DNA of 64,000 bases from CAMDPA01 sp963825625 (GTDB taxonomy: Bacteria; Pseudomonadota; Alphaproteobacteria; Rhizobiales; Hyphomicrobiaceae). The notes beneath the pieces are model-generated. The model ran no database searches and had not been told where the DNA came from. It saw only the letters and a list, made by a program, of their open reading frames with translations. Location of the stretch: the NCBI GenBank assembly GCA_963825625.1, contig CAWGUF010000036.1, positions 62,001-126,000 of the forward strand, read 5' to 3'. Below, in pieces: positions 16,738-24,386 of this stretch; within the stretch, counting starts at the first letter, position 1, and every line of letters starts with the position of its first letter. Both the position numbers and the translations under genes were made by a program.

Positions 16738-16926
16738 ATGTGGGCCTGCGCGACTTACAAGCAGAACAAAGAAAAGACGTGGGTCAATCTTGATCTTGCT
16801 CGACGCGTGAGCTGGAGCAAGAGCGAGAGCCACACGGTCATCGTATATGACAGTCAGCATAGCGTCATCGTGATCGAAAAACCTGACGTTTTATTTGAAA
16901 TCGCAGTGTTGGCGCCAAGTATCTGA
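16738..16926 (+). CDS. small hypothetical protein
   Basis: This 62-residue ORF starts MWACATYKQNKEKTWVNLDL and continues through VSWSKSESHTVIVYDSQHSV to ...FEIAVLAPSI. Alternating hydrophobic strands and a WVNLDLARRV turn suggest a compact beta protein, and its base composition is clearly lower in GC than the neighbouring genes. Starts at 16681, 16723 or 16738 are possible; GGGGA lies before 16738. I do not recognise a family. It is the only plausible gene inside the repeat mosaic and may be of foreign origin. Confidence 0.4.
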   Translation: MWACATYKQNKEKTWVNLDLARRVSWSKSESHTVIVYDSQHSVIVIEKPDVLFEIAVLAPSI

Positions 16927-16968
16927 ACGATAAGCCGGGTTGGCGCATCGACGCGCAGAATGCGATGG

Positions 16969-17051
16969 AATTCGGGTCATCCCGATTATTGCAAATTCAA
17001 TCTTGCCAGGGTAATGCCGTGCCGGCATAAAAAATCGAGCTGTCCCGAATT
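16969..17051. repeat. imperfect GGGACAGC-type hairpin repeat
   Basis: The left arm AATTCGGGTCATCCCGATTA (from 16969) pairs with the right arm AATCGAGCTGTCCCGAATT (to about 17051) at 18 of 22 positions. The right arm and following CCCGAATTTTTTGCA closely copy the 16541-16581 sequence, so this is a decayed copy of the same family. Confidence 0.55.
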
Positions 17052-17072
17052 TTTTTGTCCCGAATTTTTTGC

Positions 17073-17125
17073 ACCGGGCGGCGGTCGCCGTTTGCCCCAT
17101 TCCTCAAGGTGTGCTCGTGCGCGCG
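17073..17125 (-). pseudogene. duplicated C-terminal fragment of extradiol dioxygenase gene
   Basis: About 53 bases here match 17548-17600, near the 3' end of the frameshifted extradiol dioxygenase gene. Read on the minus strand they give RAHEHTLRNGANGDRRPV; the main copy gives AHEHTFSNG and GANGARRPV in two frames. The fragment lies directly between two hairpin repeats, which suggests a rearrangement or truncated duplication involving them. Confidence 0.6.
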
Positions 17126-17131
17126 GGAAAT

Positions 17132-17210
17132 AATTGGGGACAGCCACCAATTTCGCGCAATCCTACAGAGTGGAGTATCCTGCGACAAAGAAATGGTGGC
17201 TGTCCCCATT
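17132..17210. repeat. GGGGACAGCCACC-type hairpin repeat
   Basis: AATTGGGGACAGCCACCAAT (from 17132) pairs with AAATGGTGGCTGTCCCCATT (17191-17210), leaving two single-base bulges and a loop of about 38 bases. GGGGACAGCCACC hairpins are a form I associate with RAYT-linked REP sequences; no RAYT gene is in this window. Confidence 0.7.
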
Positions 17211-17237
17211 TACGAGTTCGACGTTTCAGCAATCCCC

Positions 17238-17386
17238 GTCATGGCCGATCCGAGGTCTTGTGAAACGGGACCGAGGGACATGTCGGCCATCCACGCGTAA
17301 AGCTCGCATGATGATCGTTGCCGTGGATGGCCGCCTGGTTCCGGACCTCGGCTGTCGCCTCGATCCGGCGCGGCCATGACGCCCGG
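17238..17386. repeat. GTCATGGCCG-type repeat, inverted pair
   Basis: The first unit begins GTCATGGCCGATCCGAGG (17238) and ends CGGCCATCCACGCG (17297). The second begins CGTGGATGGCCG (17322) and ends CGGCCATGACGCCCGG (17386). The two units form a large inverted arrangement around a 25-base centre. The first unit shares its start and its GAGGGACATG block with the 16335 copy. Confidence 0.65.
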
Positions 17387-17469
17387 ATTGAAAGTGAGGC
17401 GGCGTCTGCTCCTGTAACGAGCGTCATTCAGCCGAAGCGGCCAGGTTTCACCTACCGGTCGCCACGCCC

Positions 17470-18491
17470 CTACCCCCGCTTCGCCACCTCGCGGTCCCAC
17501 CAGGGGCAGGTGCCGGGCATCAGGTCGTAGTTGCCGTCGATCACCTGCACCGGGCGGCGGGCGCCGTTGGCCCGTTGCTGAAGGTGTGCTCATGCGCCGC
17601 GGCGCGCGTCCTCCGGCGTCATCCAGGCGCGGTTATGGCCCCACAGGCTTGGCCCTTCCTTGCGCTCGAACGGCACCCAGGTGGCCGGATCGATCGATTG
17701 TCCGCCCCAGCCGTACTCGCACATGAAGCCGGACGGGTTCCAGGTGTAGAACGAGGTCAGGTAGTCGCCCGCGTGGCGGCCGAGCGTGACGGAGACGCGG
17801 CCCTCGGTCTCGCTGCGCGATGTCGTAGCCCTGGCCGATGTCGTCGAAACTGAACAGCTCCATCATCATGTGATGCACTTTCTTCTCGCCGGTCTCGATC
17901 AGCGCGAAGGAGTGGTGGCGCGGATTGACGTGGAAGAAGTAGGCGGTGAAAGGGATGTAGTAATAGTCGGAGACGCCGAAGCCGAGGATGTCGCGGTAGA
18001 ACGGCATCACCTCCTCGAGGCTCGTCGACCATCATCACGACGTGGCCGACGCCGAGCGGGCCGGTGCGGAAGCCGGAGATGTTGCGCGACAGGCACGAAC
18101 GGCTCGGGCGTCACCTCGGGCGTATGGAAGAACTCGATGCGGTTGCCGACGGGGTCGTCCAGCATCACCAGATCGGCTACCAGACGCTCGTCGGCGAGCG
18201 CCCGGGAGCCGCGCTGGAAGCGAACGCCGTTGCCGTCCAGATGGGCGCACATCAGGTCGAGGTGCGGCGGCATCCGCCATCTCCCAACCGTAGTAGCCGA
18301 TGCCCTTGGCCGCCGTCGTGATCGACGATCAGCCGCTGCTTGCGGTCGTCCATGCGGAAGGCGAGGCGCTTTTGCGTCGCATCGACCACCTGCAGGCCGA
18401 GCAGCGAGGTGGCATAGCCCTTCCACTCGTCGAGGTCGGGCGCGCGCATGCCGATGTAGCCGAGGGCCTTCGGGGTGTAGGGGTGCAGCAT
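17470..18491 (-). pseudogene. type I extradiol ring-cleavage dioxygenase, multiply frameshifted
   Basis: Joined across frames this is a two-domain VOC-superfamily extradiol dioxygenase (BphC/HsaC type) of about 320 residues, which cleaves a catechol ring next to the two hydroxyls using Fe(II). Blocks visible are MLHPYTPKALGYIGMRAPDL (N-terminal domain), GNRIEFFHTPEVTPEPFVP, then YYYIPFTAYFFHVNPRHHS, KKVHHMMMELFSFDDIGQGY and the metal-Glu region FMCEYGWGG. The metal His in GHVVMMV and VHHMMME fits the usual 2-His-1-Glu site. At least five indels interrupt it, near 18320, 18110, 18030, 17825 and 17590; one lies in a G run. It would complement the Rieske dioxygenase and the hydrolases at the left edge. 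Confidence 0.75.
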
Positions 18492-18584
18492 GTCGGATCT
18501 CGCGTAGGACAGAGCGGCAACGGCCGGTCCCGCACCATAAGGTCGCCTGGGTCCGAATTTCAATGCTGGAGACCCGGGCAAGGA

Positions 18585-20297
18585 TCACTTGTCCGGAAAT
18601 CGTGCGGTTGCGGACTTCGTGCCGGTCACGACATAGCGTGCGAGGTCGCGGTTCGAATAGAGCTTGCGCCAGGCCGTGGCGACGTTGCGATCGATCAGCG
18701 GCCGGTGTCGGCTGTCGCGCCGGACAGCGATGCCGTAGTTGAAGGCTTCGGCGATCACCACGTAGTCCTCGAACAGCCGCGCATCCTTCAGAATTTTCGC
18801 CCTGAGGCCGACGTACTCGAGATGCGGCAGCCAGATGAGATCGGGCTTGCGGGCCAGAAGGTCATCCATCGAAAAGCCCTGGCGGGCGATCCGGGTATCG
18901 TTGAGGCCGACGAGGTCGATGATGTGGACGTCGGGCGCTGTGTGGCCGAGGTATCCGACCTCGGAGGCGGCAACCACGGCACCGGCCGGCAGCGGACGCA
19001 CCACGACGTCGGCGAAGGTCTTTATCGCATCCTTCCACGCCAGCTGCCCGAGGGGCCTGGGGCCGCGGATGGGGTTCGCCCGCTGCGCTTCATGCGCTGC
19101 CGCCGCCGCGCCGGTCAGGCGTGTTTCCAGAGGGCCGGCGAGCGGGAAGAAGCACACGGCCACCACAGCCAATCCCGCCAGCGCTTTGCGCAGGCGCGGC
19201 TCCATTCCGTCGACGCCTCCTTCGCGCGCCAGCGCGCGAGCAAGCGTCAGCAGCGCCGGCACGACGATGTAGGGCAGGAAGGGCATGTAGTAGCGGCCCG
19301 ATTCGCCCATCACCTGCCGCACGGTCAGCAGGTAGGCGAAGGTCAGCGCCAGCGGCAGGAGGAATGCTGCTGCGAACCTGACGTCGGCCTCCATGCGGGC
19401 GAGCAGCCAGGCCGTGAGGAACGGCAGGGCGGCGACACAGGCGAGCAGCAGATACCACGCCGCGCTTTCCGGGTTCAGGAAGCCATCATAGATGCCAAGC
19501 GACTTGGCATAGAAGCTGAGCGGCAGCGGCGTGCCGAACACCAGCGTGCAGACGGCGAGCTCGACGGCGATCAATGCCAAAGGCAGCACGACGAGGCCGC
19601 CAAGATCGATCAGCCGCCGCTCGCGGGTCAGCAGCCAGAAGGCGAGGAACGGAAAGCCAAGCGCGCACAGGCCGTTGTCGGGCCGTGTCAGGATCGCCGC
19701 AAATGCGGCGAGGCCGACCAGCACGGCGCGGCCGAGGCTCGGGCCGCCCGCATAGCGCAACGTGAGGAGGATCAGGAGAGTGTGCAGCAGCATCGACAGC
19801 ATCGTGTCCATGCCGGTCTGCAGCTGATAGGTGAAATCCGGATTGGCGAGGAGCGGCAAGGAGACCGCAGCCAGCGCCACGCGGACATCGCCAAAGGGCC
19901 CCGCCATCGCATGCCGCGTTACGACGAGGGCCATCACGGCCAGCGCCGCCGCACCGGTAAGCCCGGAGGCCAGCCGCAGCGATGTGCCGGCGTCCAGCGG
20001 CAGCGCGGTGAACGGCAGCAGCACCCACATCCACAGGTGTCCGGTCATGCCGTAGGTCTGCAGACCATCCGGGTTCCAGGCGATGCCCAGGCCTTGGGTC
20101 ATGTGAACGGCGTATCGCCAGAACATGTAGGAGTCGTCGAAATCGAGCGGTGTGCTCACGTATGTGACAAGCCATGTCGTTGCGATCAGAGCCGCCGCCA
20201 GGCCGTACAGCCGCCATGACGAGGTGCGTCCGTCGGTTGCGCTGCCGCTGCCGGCTCGCGCACGCCGCACGTCTGCAAGAGGAGATGAAACGCTCAT
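18585..20297 (-). CDS. GT-C type membrane glycosyltransferase
   Basis: This 570-residue protein has about ten or more transmembrane segments and a hydrophilic C-terminal domain from about residue 400. After the first membrane segment comes TPLDFDDSYMFWRYAVHMTQ, whose adjacent Asp residues are typical of GT-C transferases, followed by GLGIAWNPDG. This resembles the AftB arabinofuranosyltransferase and related polyprenyl-phosphate-sugar dependent enzymes. LASGLTGAAALAVMALVV and LTRPDNGLCALGFPFLAFWL are other membrane parts. It probably transfers a sugar from a lipid carrier to a surface glycan. It lies beside an alginate-lyase family gene on the same strand. Confidence 0.78.
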   Translation of the reverse strand: MSVSSPLADVRRARAGSGSATDGRTSSWRLYGLAAALIATTWLVTYVSTPLDFDDSYMFWRYAVHMTQGLGIAWNPDGLQTYGMTGHLWMWVLLPFTALPLDAGTSLRLASGLTGAAALAVMALVVTRHAMAGPFGDVRVALAAVSLPLLANPDFTYQLQTGMDTMLSMLLHTLLILLTLRYAGGPSLGRAVLVGLAAFAAILTRPDNGLCALGFPFLAFWLLTRERRLIDLGGLVVLPLALIAVELAVCTLVFGTPLPLSFYAKSLGIYDGFLNPESAAWYLLLACVAALPFLTAWLLARMEADVRFAAAFLLPLALTFAYLLTVRQVMGESGRYYMPFLPYIVVPALLTLARALAREGGVDGMEPRLRKALAGLAVVAVCFFPLAGPLETRLTGAAAAAHEAQRANPIRGPRPLGQLAWKDAIKTFADVVVRPLPAGAVVAASEVGYLGHTAPDVHIIDLVGLNDTRIARQGFSMDDLLARKPDLIWLPHLEYVGLRAKILKDARLFEDYVVIAEAFNYGIAVRRDSRHRPLIDRNVATAWRKLYSNRDLARYVVTGTKSATARFPDK

Positions 20298-20397
20298 TGG
20301 GCCCAGGTCTCGCGACGGCTGCAGAGGAGGGCCTCAAGGTAAGCGTGCGGCGGCTAATACGGCGTAAAGGATGGTACGGCAACCTGTGGCGGCATGC

Positions 20398-21456
20398 TCA
20401 ACGTGCTCGCTGCATGGCTCGCAGCAGGAGAAGAACATCGCCACCGGTCCAGCGGTGCCCGGCCTGCATCGGCCACAGGTCGGCCGCCAGGTTGGCCGGC
20501 AGGCGGTCGGGAAAGCGCTGCTTGTAGAGGGGCAGCCAGCCGGTACCGGAGCTGTGCCTGGTGTGGTGCTGGGGTATTCCCGAGAGCTTCTCGAAGATGG
20601 CTGGGTCGGCGTAGCCCCGTACGGTGAGAGCCACGAGCCTGTGCAAGCCGCCTTTGTTGAGGCTGTACCAGTCTTCTCCCTTCAGCGCGCCCAGCTCGGC
20701 CAGCAGAACGAGCGGCATGACGGAAAAGGCATGGTAGTGGATGGCCCGGCGGCCGCGTGCGAGCTCCTGGGGAAGCGCGCCGTCAACGCGGATTTCGCGG
20801 GCCGCATCGTGCATAATTCGCCGCGCTTCGGACCAATGCCGCTCATTGTCGGTGGCCAGCGCGGTACCTGCGAGCCCCAAACCCAGCCAATACCAGTGGT
20901 TGTTTCGCCTTTGGCGCCAGTCGTCGAAGTCCGCCCGCGATCTGGCGGCGAAGCGGTCGAGCCATGGCTCGATGATGCCGCGTTGCTGAGGCGAAGCGTA
21001 GGGCTTGAGCTTGAGGTAGGCCAGGGCTGCGCCGGCGAGGTCCCATTTGCGCTGGTACTCGCTCTGCCTGTTCGCCATGACGCCGAGCCAGGCATTGCCG
21101 CGGGCCCACGTGTCCAGCCACGTCAGCGCGCACGCGGCGGAGGCGGTGCGAGTGGCCGGGTCGGAAGCGCTGATCGCCTTATCTGCATTGCGCGACACGG
21201 TCGTGAGAAACGCCGTCAATGGTGCAATGGCGGCATCGTGGCGCGCCTTCTGGGCAGGGTCGATGCGCGTGCTTATGCGGCTCGCATAGAATGGCGGAAT
21301 ATCGAGATCACGGACGGGCGGAGGTGCACCGGGGCACGCTGCTGTGGGCGTGGCTGTCAGACAGGTCACCGCAACGAGGGCGGACTGCACCCAATTGTAG
21401 CCAGCATGGCGCCGGGTGGGGCTGGGCAAGCATCGCACTGGATCGGCCACGAGCAT
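20398..21456 (-). CDS. alginate lyase family protein (AlgL-like, PL5 type)
   Basis: This 352-residue exported protein resembles the alginate lyase family (AlgL), which cleaves poly-uronate chains by beta-elimination in the periplasm. Conserved blocks are RRNNHWYWLGLGLAGTALAT (AlgL has an NNHYYW motif), RGRRAIHYHAFSVMPLVLLA and RDLDIPPFYASRI near the mature N-terminus. A hydrophobic export signal (SALVAVTCLTATPTAAC) lies near residues 25-43. ATG 21456 is preferred; an ATG at 21507 adds 17 more residues. The gene precedes the GT-C glycosyltransferase by 101 bases. The family also includes enzymes on other uronic polysaccharides, so substrate is not fixed. Confidence 0.82.
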   Translation of the reverse strand: MLVADPVRCLPSPTRRHAGYNWVQSALVAVTCLTATPTAACPGAPPPVRDLDIPPFYASRISTRIDPAQKARHDAAIAPLTAFLTTVSRNADKAISASDPATRTASAACALTWLDTWARGNAWLGVMANRQSEYQRKWDLAGAALAYLKLKPYASPQQRGIIEPWLDRFAARSRADFDDWRQRRNNHWYWLGLGLAGTALATDNERHWSEARRIMHDAAREIRVDGALPQELARGRRAIHYHAFSVMPLVLLAELGALKGEDWYSLNKGGLHRLVALTVRGYADPAIFEKLSGIPQHHTRHSSGTGWLPLYKQRFPDRLPANLAADLWPMQAGHRWTGGDVLLLLRAMQRAR

Positions 21457-21545
21457 GAGTAATGCGCCGCGTTGTTTCAGAGTGCGTGGGGCGCACGCAT
21501 GCAGCATTCTGGGGTGGAGTTATAAAATTCCGCTTGATGTACGTA

Positions 21546-21559
21546 ATAATACGTATTAT
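21546..21559 (+). promoter_or_regulatory. A/T-rich palindrome upstream of fabD
   Basis: ATAATACGTATTAT is a perfect 14-base palindrome in an otherwise GC-rich spacer, just after TTGATG (21534-21539), a possible -35 element. A regulator operator or promoter for the fab operon is a reasonable guess. Confidence 0.35.
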
Positions 21560-21620
21560 GCGGTTTGTGGCGTCCAACTTTCCCTCCCCCCATGCTCGGA
21601 ACTTGGACGTCTTGCGGGGT

Positions 21621-21650
21621 AAGGGTCGCACTGGAAACGGTGCGACCCTT
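21621..21650 (+). terminator. strong hairpin in the fabD leader
   Basis: AAGGGTCGCAC (21621-21631) pairs perfectly with GTGCGACCCTT (21640-21650) around an 8-base loop; CTCATTAT follows. It lies 122 bases before the fabD start. It could be an attenuator, or terminate a short leader transcript; there is no T run. Confidence 0.45.
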
Positions 21651-21771
21651 CTCATTATCAGGGGCAGCAGCCTTTTGACTTCCGGGTCCAGGGCGCTTGA
21701 CACCTTCGATGCGGTCGTGCCTTAAGCCGCCGCAGGTTGAAGCACAATCCGAAGAGGGGTGGTCTGCGGCC

Positions 21772-22719
21772 ATGGCCATCGCATTGATTTTCCCAGGGCA
21801 GGGCAGCCAGGACGTTGGCATGGGCGCGGCTCTGGCCAAGCGGTTTCCCGCTGCAGCACGCGTATTTGAGGAGGTTGACGATGCGCTTGGGGAAAAGCTC
21901 ACGCACGTCATGTGGGAAGGTCCCAAAGAGGCGCTTACGCTGACAGAGAACGCGCAGCCCGCTCTGATGGCGGTATCGATGGCAGTGATGCGGGTGCTCG
22001 AGACTGAGCACGGGTTCGTGATGGCCGATCGCGTCAAGTATGTCGCAGGGCATTCCCTCGGAGAATACGCGGCGCTGGCTGCTGCGGGCACTTTCTCGCT
22101 GGCGGATGCAGCGCGCCTGTTGCGCACACGAGGAAAGGCAATGCAGGCCGCGGTCCCGGTCGGTCAGGGCGCTATGGCTGCGCTGCTGGGCGTTGGGCTG
22201 GATGTGGCGCAGAAGGTCGCTGCCGAGGCGGCGCAGGGCGAGGTCTGTCAAGTCGCCAACGACAATGAACCGACGCAGGTTGTGCTGTCCGGGCACAAAT
22301 CCGCAATCGACAGGGTGGCAGTGGTGGGTAAAGCACATGGCGTGCGCCGCGCCTTGCCGCTGCCGGTCAGTGCTCCGTTCCACTGTGCCTTGATGCAGCC
22401 GGCGGCCGACGCCATGGCGGAGGCGCTGGCGACGGTGCAGATGCGTGCGCCGGCTGTGCCGGTCGTGGCCAACGTGCTGGCGGCTCCAATCAGCGATCCG
22501 GCCGAGATAAGGCAGCGCCTCATCGAGCAGGTGACGGGCACCGTACGGTGGCGCGAATGCGTCGAGCGGATGGTTGGCGATGGGGTCCGGGACTTCTACG
22601 AGATCGGCATCGGCAAAGTGCTGTCCGGACTTGTCAAGCGCATCGCCACGGATGTGAATGCCACACCCGTCGGGCTGCCGGAAGATCTTGACGCGGCCCA
22701 CCTTTTGACTGGCAAATAG
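21772..22719 (+). CDS. fabD: malonyl-CoA:ACP transacylase
   Basis: FabD moves malonyl from CoA to acyl carrier protein for fatty-acid elongation. At 315 residues it is normal in length. Visible motifs are IFPGQGSQDVGMG at the N-terminus, the nucleophile GHSLGEYAAL (Ser near residue 93), and PVSAPFHCALM with the catalytic His near 202. ATG 21772 is chosen because it begins MAIALIFPGQGSQ with GAAGAGGGG upstream; an upstream in-frame ATG would add 25 unconserved residues. It is first in the order fabD, fabG, acpP, fabF, mltG. Confidence 0.96.
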   Translation: MAIALIFPGQGSQDVGMGAALAKRFPAAARVFEEVDDALGEKLTHVMWEGPKEALTLTENAQPALMAVSMAVMRVLETEHGFVMADRVKYVAGHSLGEYAALAAAGTFSLADAARLLRTRGKAMQAAVPVGQGAMAALLGVGLDVAQKVAAEAAQGEVCQVANDNEPTQVVLSGHKSAIDRVAVVGKAHGVRRALPLPVSAPFHCALMQPAADAMAEALATVQMRAPAVPVVANVLAAPISDPAEIRQRLIEQVTGTVRWRECVERMVGDGVRDFYEIGIGKVLSGLVKRIATDVNATPVGLPEDLDAAHLLTGK

Positions 22720-22790
22720 CGCCAGACCGGTGCCGTTGGGACGTCTCTCTGCGGTGCCGCCAGCCACTGATAACCGGGAGCCGCAACGAG

Positions 22791-23528
22791 ATGTTTGATT
22801 TGACCGGAAAGGGGGCGCTCATAACTGGTGCCTCCGGTGGCATCGGGGCGGCGATCGCCAGGTCCCTGCATGGCGCGGGGGCTGCCGTTGCCTTGTCCGG
22901 CACGAACAGCGCCAAACTGGAGGCACTGGCGGGGGAACTGGGCGACCGGGTCCATATTACGCCCTGCAATCTATCGGACCGCGCGGCGGTGCAGAAGCTG
23001 GCCGGGGAAGCCGAAGGCAAGCTCGGCACGCTCGACATCCTCGTCAATAATGCGGGGCGCACGCGCGACAATCTGTTCATGATGATGAAGGACGACGAGT
23101 GGGACGACGTGATCGCCGTCGACCTGTCGGCGGCTTTCGTCCTGTGCCGCGGGGTATTGCGCGGCATGATGCGCAGGCGCTGGGGCCGCATCATCAATGT
23201 CAGCTCGGTCAGCGGCATCATCGGCAATCCGGGCCAGGGCAATTACGCGGCAGCCAAGGCCGGCATGATCGGCATGACGAAGTCGCTGGCGCGGGAGGTT
23301 GCCTCCAGGGGCATCACCGCTAACTGTATCGCACCTGGCTTCATCGATACGCCGATGACCGAGGTGCTCAACGAGAAGATCGTGGAGGAGGCACGAAAGC
23401 ATATCCCGATGGCGCGCTTCGGCTCACCGCAGGATATCGCGGTCGCGACGCTCTATCTCGCCAGTGAGGAGGCCGGCTACATGACCGGGCAGACGCTGCA
23501 TATAAATGGCGGAATGGCGATGCTTTAG
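22791..23528 (+). CDS. fabG: 3-oxoacyl-ACP reductase
   Basis: FabG reduces 3-oxoacyl-ACP with NADPH. The 245 residues show the full short-chain dehydrogenase set: TGASGGIGAAIA (cofactor binding), NNAGRTRDNLFMMM, the catalytic Ser in INVSSVSGIIG, and YAAAKAGMIGMTKSLA with Tyr-x3-Lys. The typical C-terminus GYMTGQTLHINGGMAML is present. It lies 71 bases after fabD, probably in one operon. Confidence 0.96.
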   Translation: MFDLTGKGALITGASGGIGAAIARSLHGAGAAVALSGTNSAKLEALAGELGDRVHITPCNLSDRAAVQKLAGEAEGKLGTLDILVNNAGRTRDNLFMMMKDDEWDDVIAVDLSAAFVLCRGVLRGMMRRRWGRIINVSSVSGIIGNPGQGNYAAAKAGMIGMTKSLAREVASRGITANCIAPGFIDTPMTEVLNEKIVEEARKHIPMARFGSPQDIAVATLYLASEEAGYMTGQTLHINGGMAML

Positions 23529-23932
23529 GTGGTCGCATGCGCGCTGCCTGCGGGTCTCATGGGGCGCGACCAGATGGCGGCCGATGGGCAAGATTGGACG
23601 CTGGTCAAGGCTGGGGAAGTATGTTACCAGCCCCCTGATTTCGGGCAGGGGCTGGGCCAATTCCCGGAGCAGGCCGGCAACGTGTAGCACCTTGGGGGCA
23701 AGGGCGCTGGACGCAGTGTCGGCCAACTGTGCGTCCGGGCAGGCGAAAGGGCTGCGGTCAAGGAGTCTGATCAGCTGGTGCGCCGCGCAGTGATAGGTGA
23801 TCCAAGCTGGCATGTTGTCAGGCGGGGATATCAAGCTGCATAGGGGTTGCGGGGCGATGCTTGGCAGATAAGGATGGCTCCATCCCGGCTGCTGTCGAGA
23901 TACGAGAATTGGAAGAGAAACGAGGACATTCG
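23529..23932. other. 404-base gap between fabG and acpP
   Basis: No convincing gene is present. A 136-codon minus-strand ORF (23424-23834) overlaps the fabG end and has no recognisable motif. A separate acpP promoter is expected here because acpP usually needs high expression, but I cannot point to its boxes. Confidence 0.5.
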
Positions 23933-24193
23933 ATGAGCGATATCGGCGAGCGGGTCAAAAAGATCGTGGTACAGCACCTTGGCGTGGAAGCCGACAAGGT
24001 GACGGAGAACGCATCGTTCATCGATGACCTGGGGGCTGACAGCCTCGATACAGTCGAGCTTGTGATGGCGTTCGAAGAGGAGTTCCGGTGTGAAATCCCG
24101 GACGATGCTGCCGAGCATATTCTGACGGTCGGCAATGCCATCGAATTCCTCGAGAAGAATGCTGGCTCGGCAGCTGGCAAGCCAGCTGCCTGA
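23933..24193 (+). CDS. acpP: acyl carrier protein
   Basis: This 86-residue acidic helical protein carries growing acyl chains on a 4'-phosphopantetheine attached to Ser37 in the motif GADSLDTVELVM. The rest is classic AcpP: MSDIGERVKKIVVQHLGVE, ASFIDDLGAD, and EIPDDAAEHILTVGNAIEFL. An Arg in EEFRCEIPDD stands where Gly is usual. The C-terminal tail GSAAGKPAA is slightly longer than average. ATG 23933 with GAGGA upstream is used; the ORF extends further upstream but without homology. Confidence 0.97.
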   Translation: MSDIGERVKKIVVQHLGVEADKVTENASFIDDLGADSLDTVELVMAFEEEFRCEIPDDAAEHILTVGNAIEFLEKNAGSAAGKPAA

Positions 24194-24386
24194 AGACGTG
24201 CTGCACGGCAAGGCTGGCGGTCGGCCGGGCATGGCCGCTGCTGGCAAGCTGAGAATGGTAAACGGCGATCCCGCCTACGAATTGCGCGGTCGAGCGGCCG
24301 GCTCGGTGCCAGTCCCGAATCACCTTTTGCGATCAATAAAACACTACCAATAACGAGTGGATCGCATTCCGCCTTCGGAATTGACC

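Larger units (their letters stand above)
16927..17469. other. gene-free repeat mosaic, right part
   Basis: This 543-base stretch holds an imperfect GGGACAGC hairpin, a duplicated fragment of the neighbouring extradiol dioxygenase gene, a GGGGACAGCC hairpin and the second GTCATGGCCG element. I see no gene in it. Confidence 0.75.
21457..21771. other. fabD upstream region
   Basis: This 315-base region separates the divergent alginate-lyase-like gene and fabD. It holds an A/T-rich palindrome (21546-21559) and a stable hairpin (21621-21650) and should contain the fab promoter. I see no protein gene. Confidence 0.7.

Noticed and set aside
13885..17210. CRISPR-like repeated sequence
   Set aside because: The repeats are hairpins of irregular spacing in different orientations, not regularly spaced direct repeats, and there are no cas genes.
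23424..23834. 136-codon minus-strand ORF between fabG and acpP
   Set aside because: It overlaps the fabG 3' end, has no recognisable sequence and no clear ribosome site. Left as an open possibility only.
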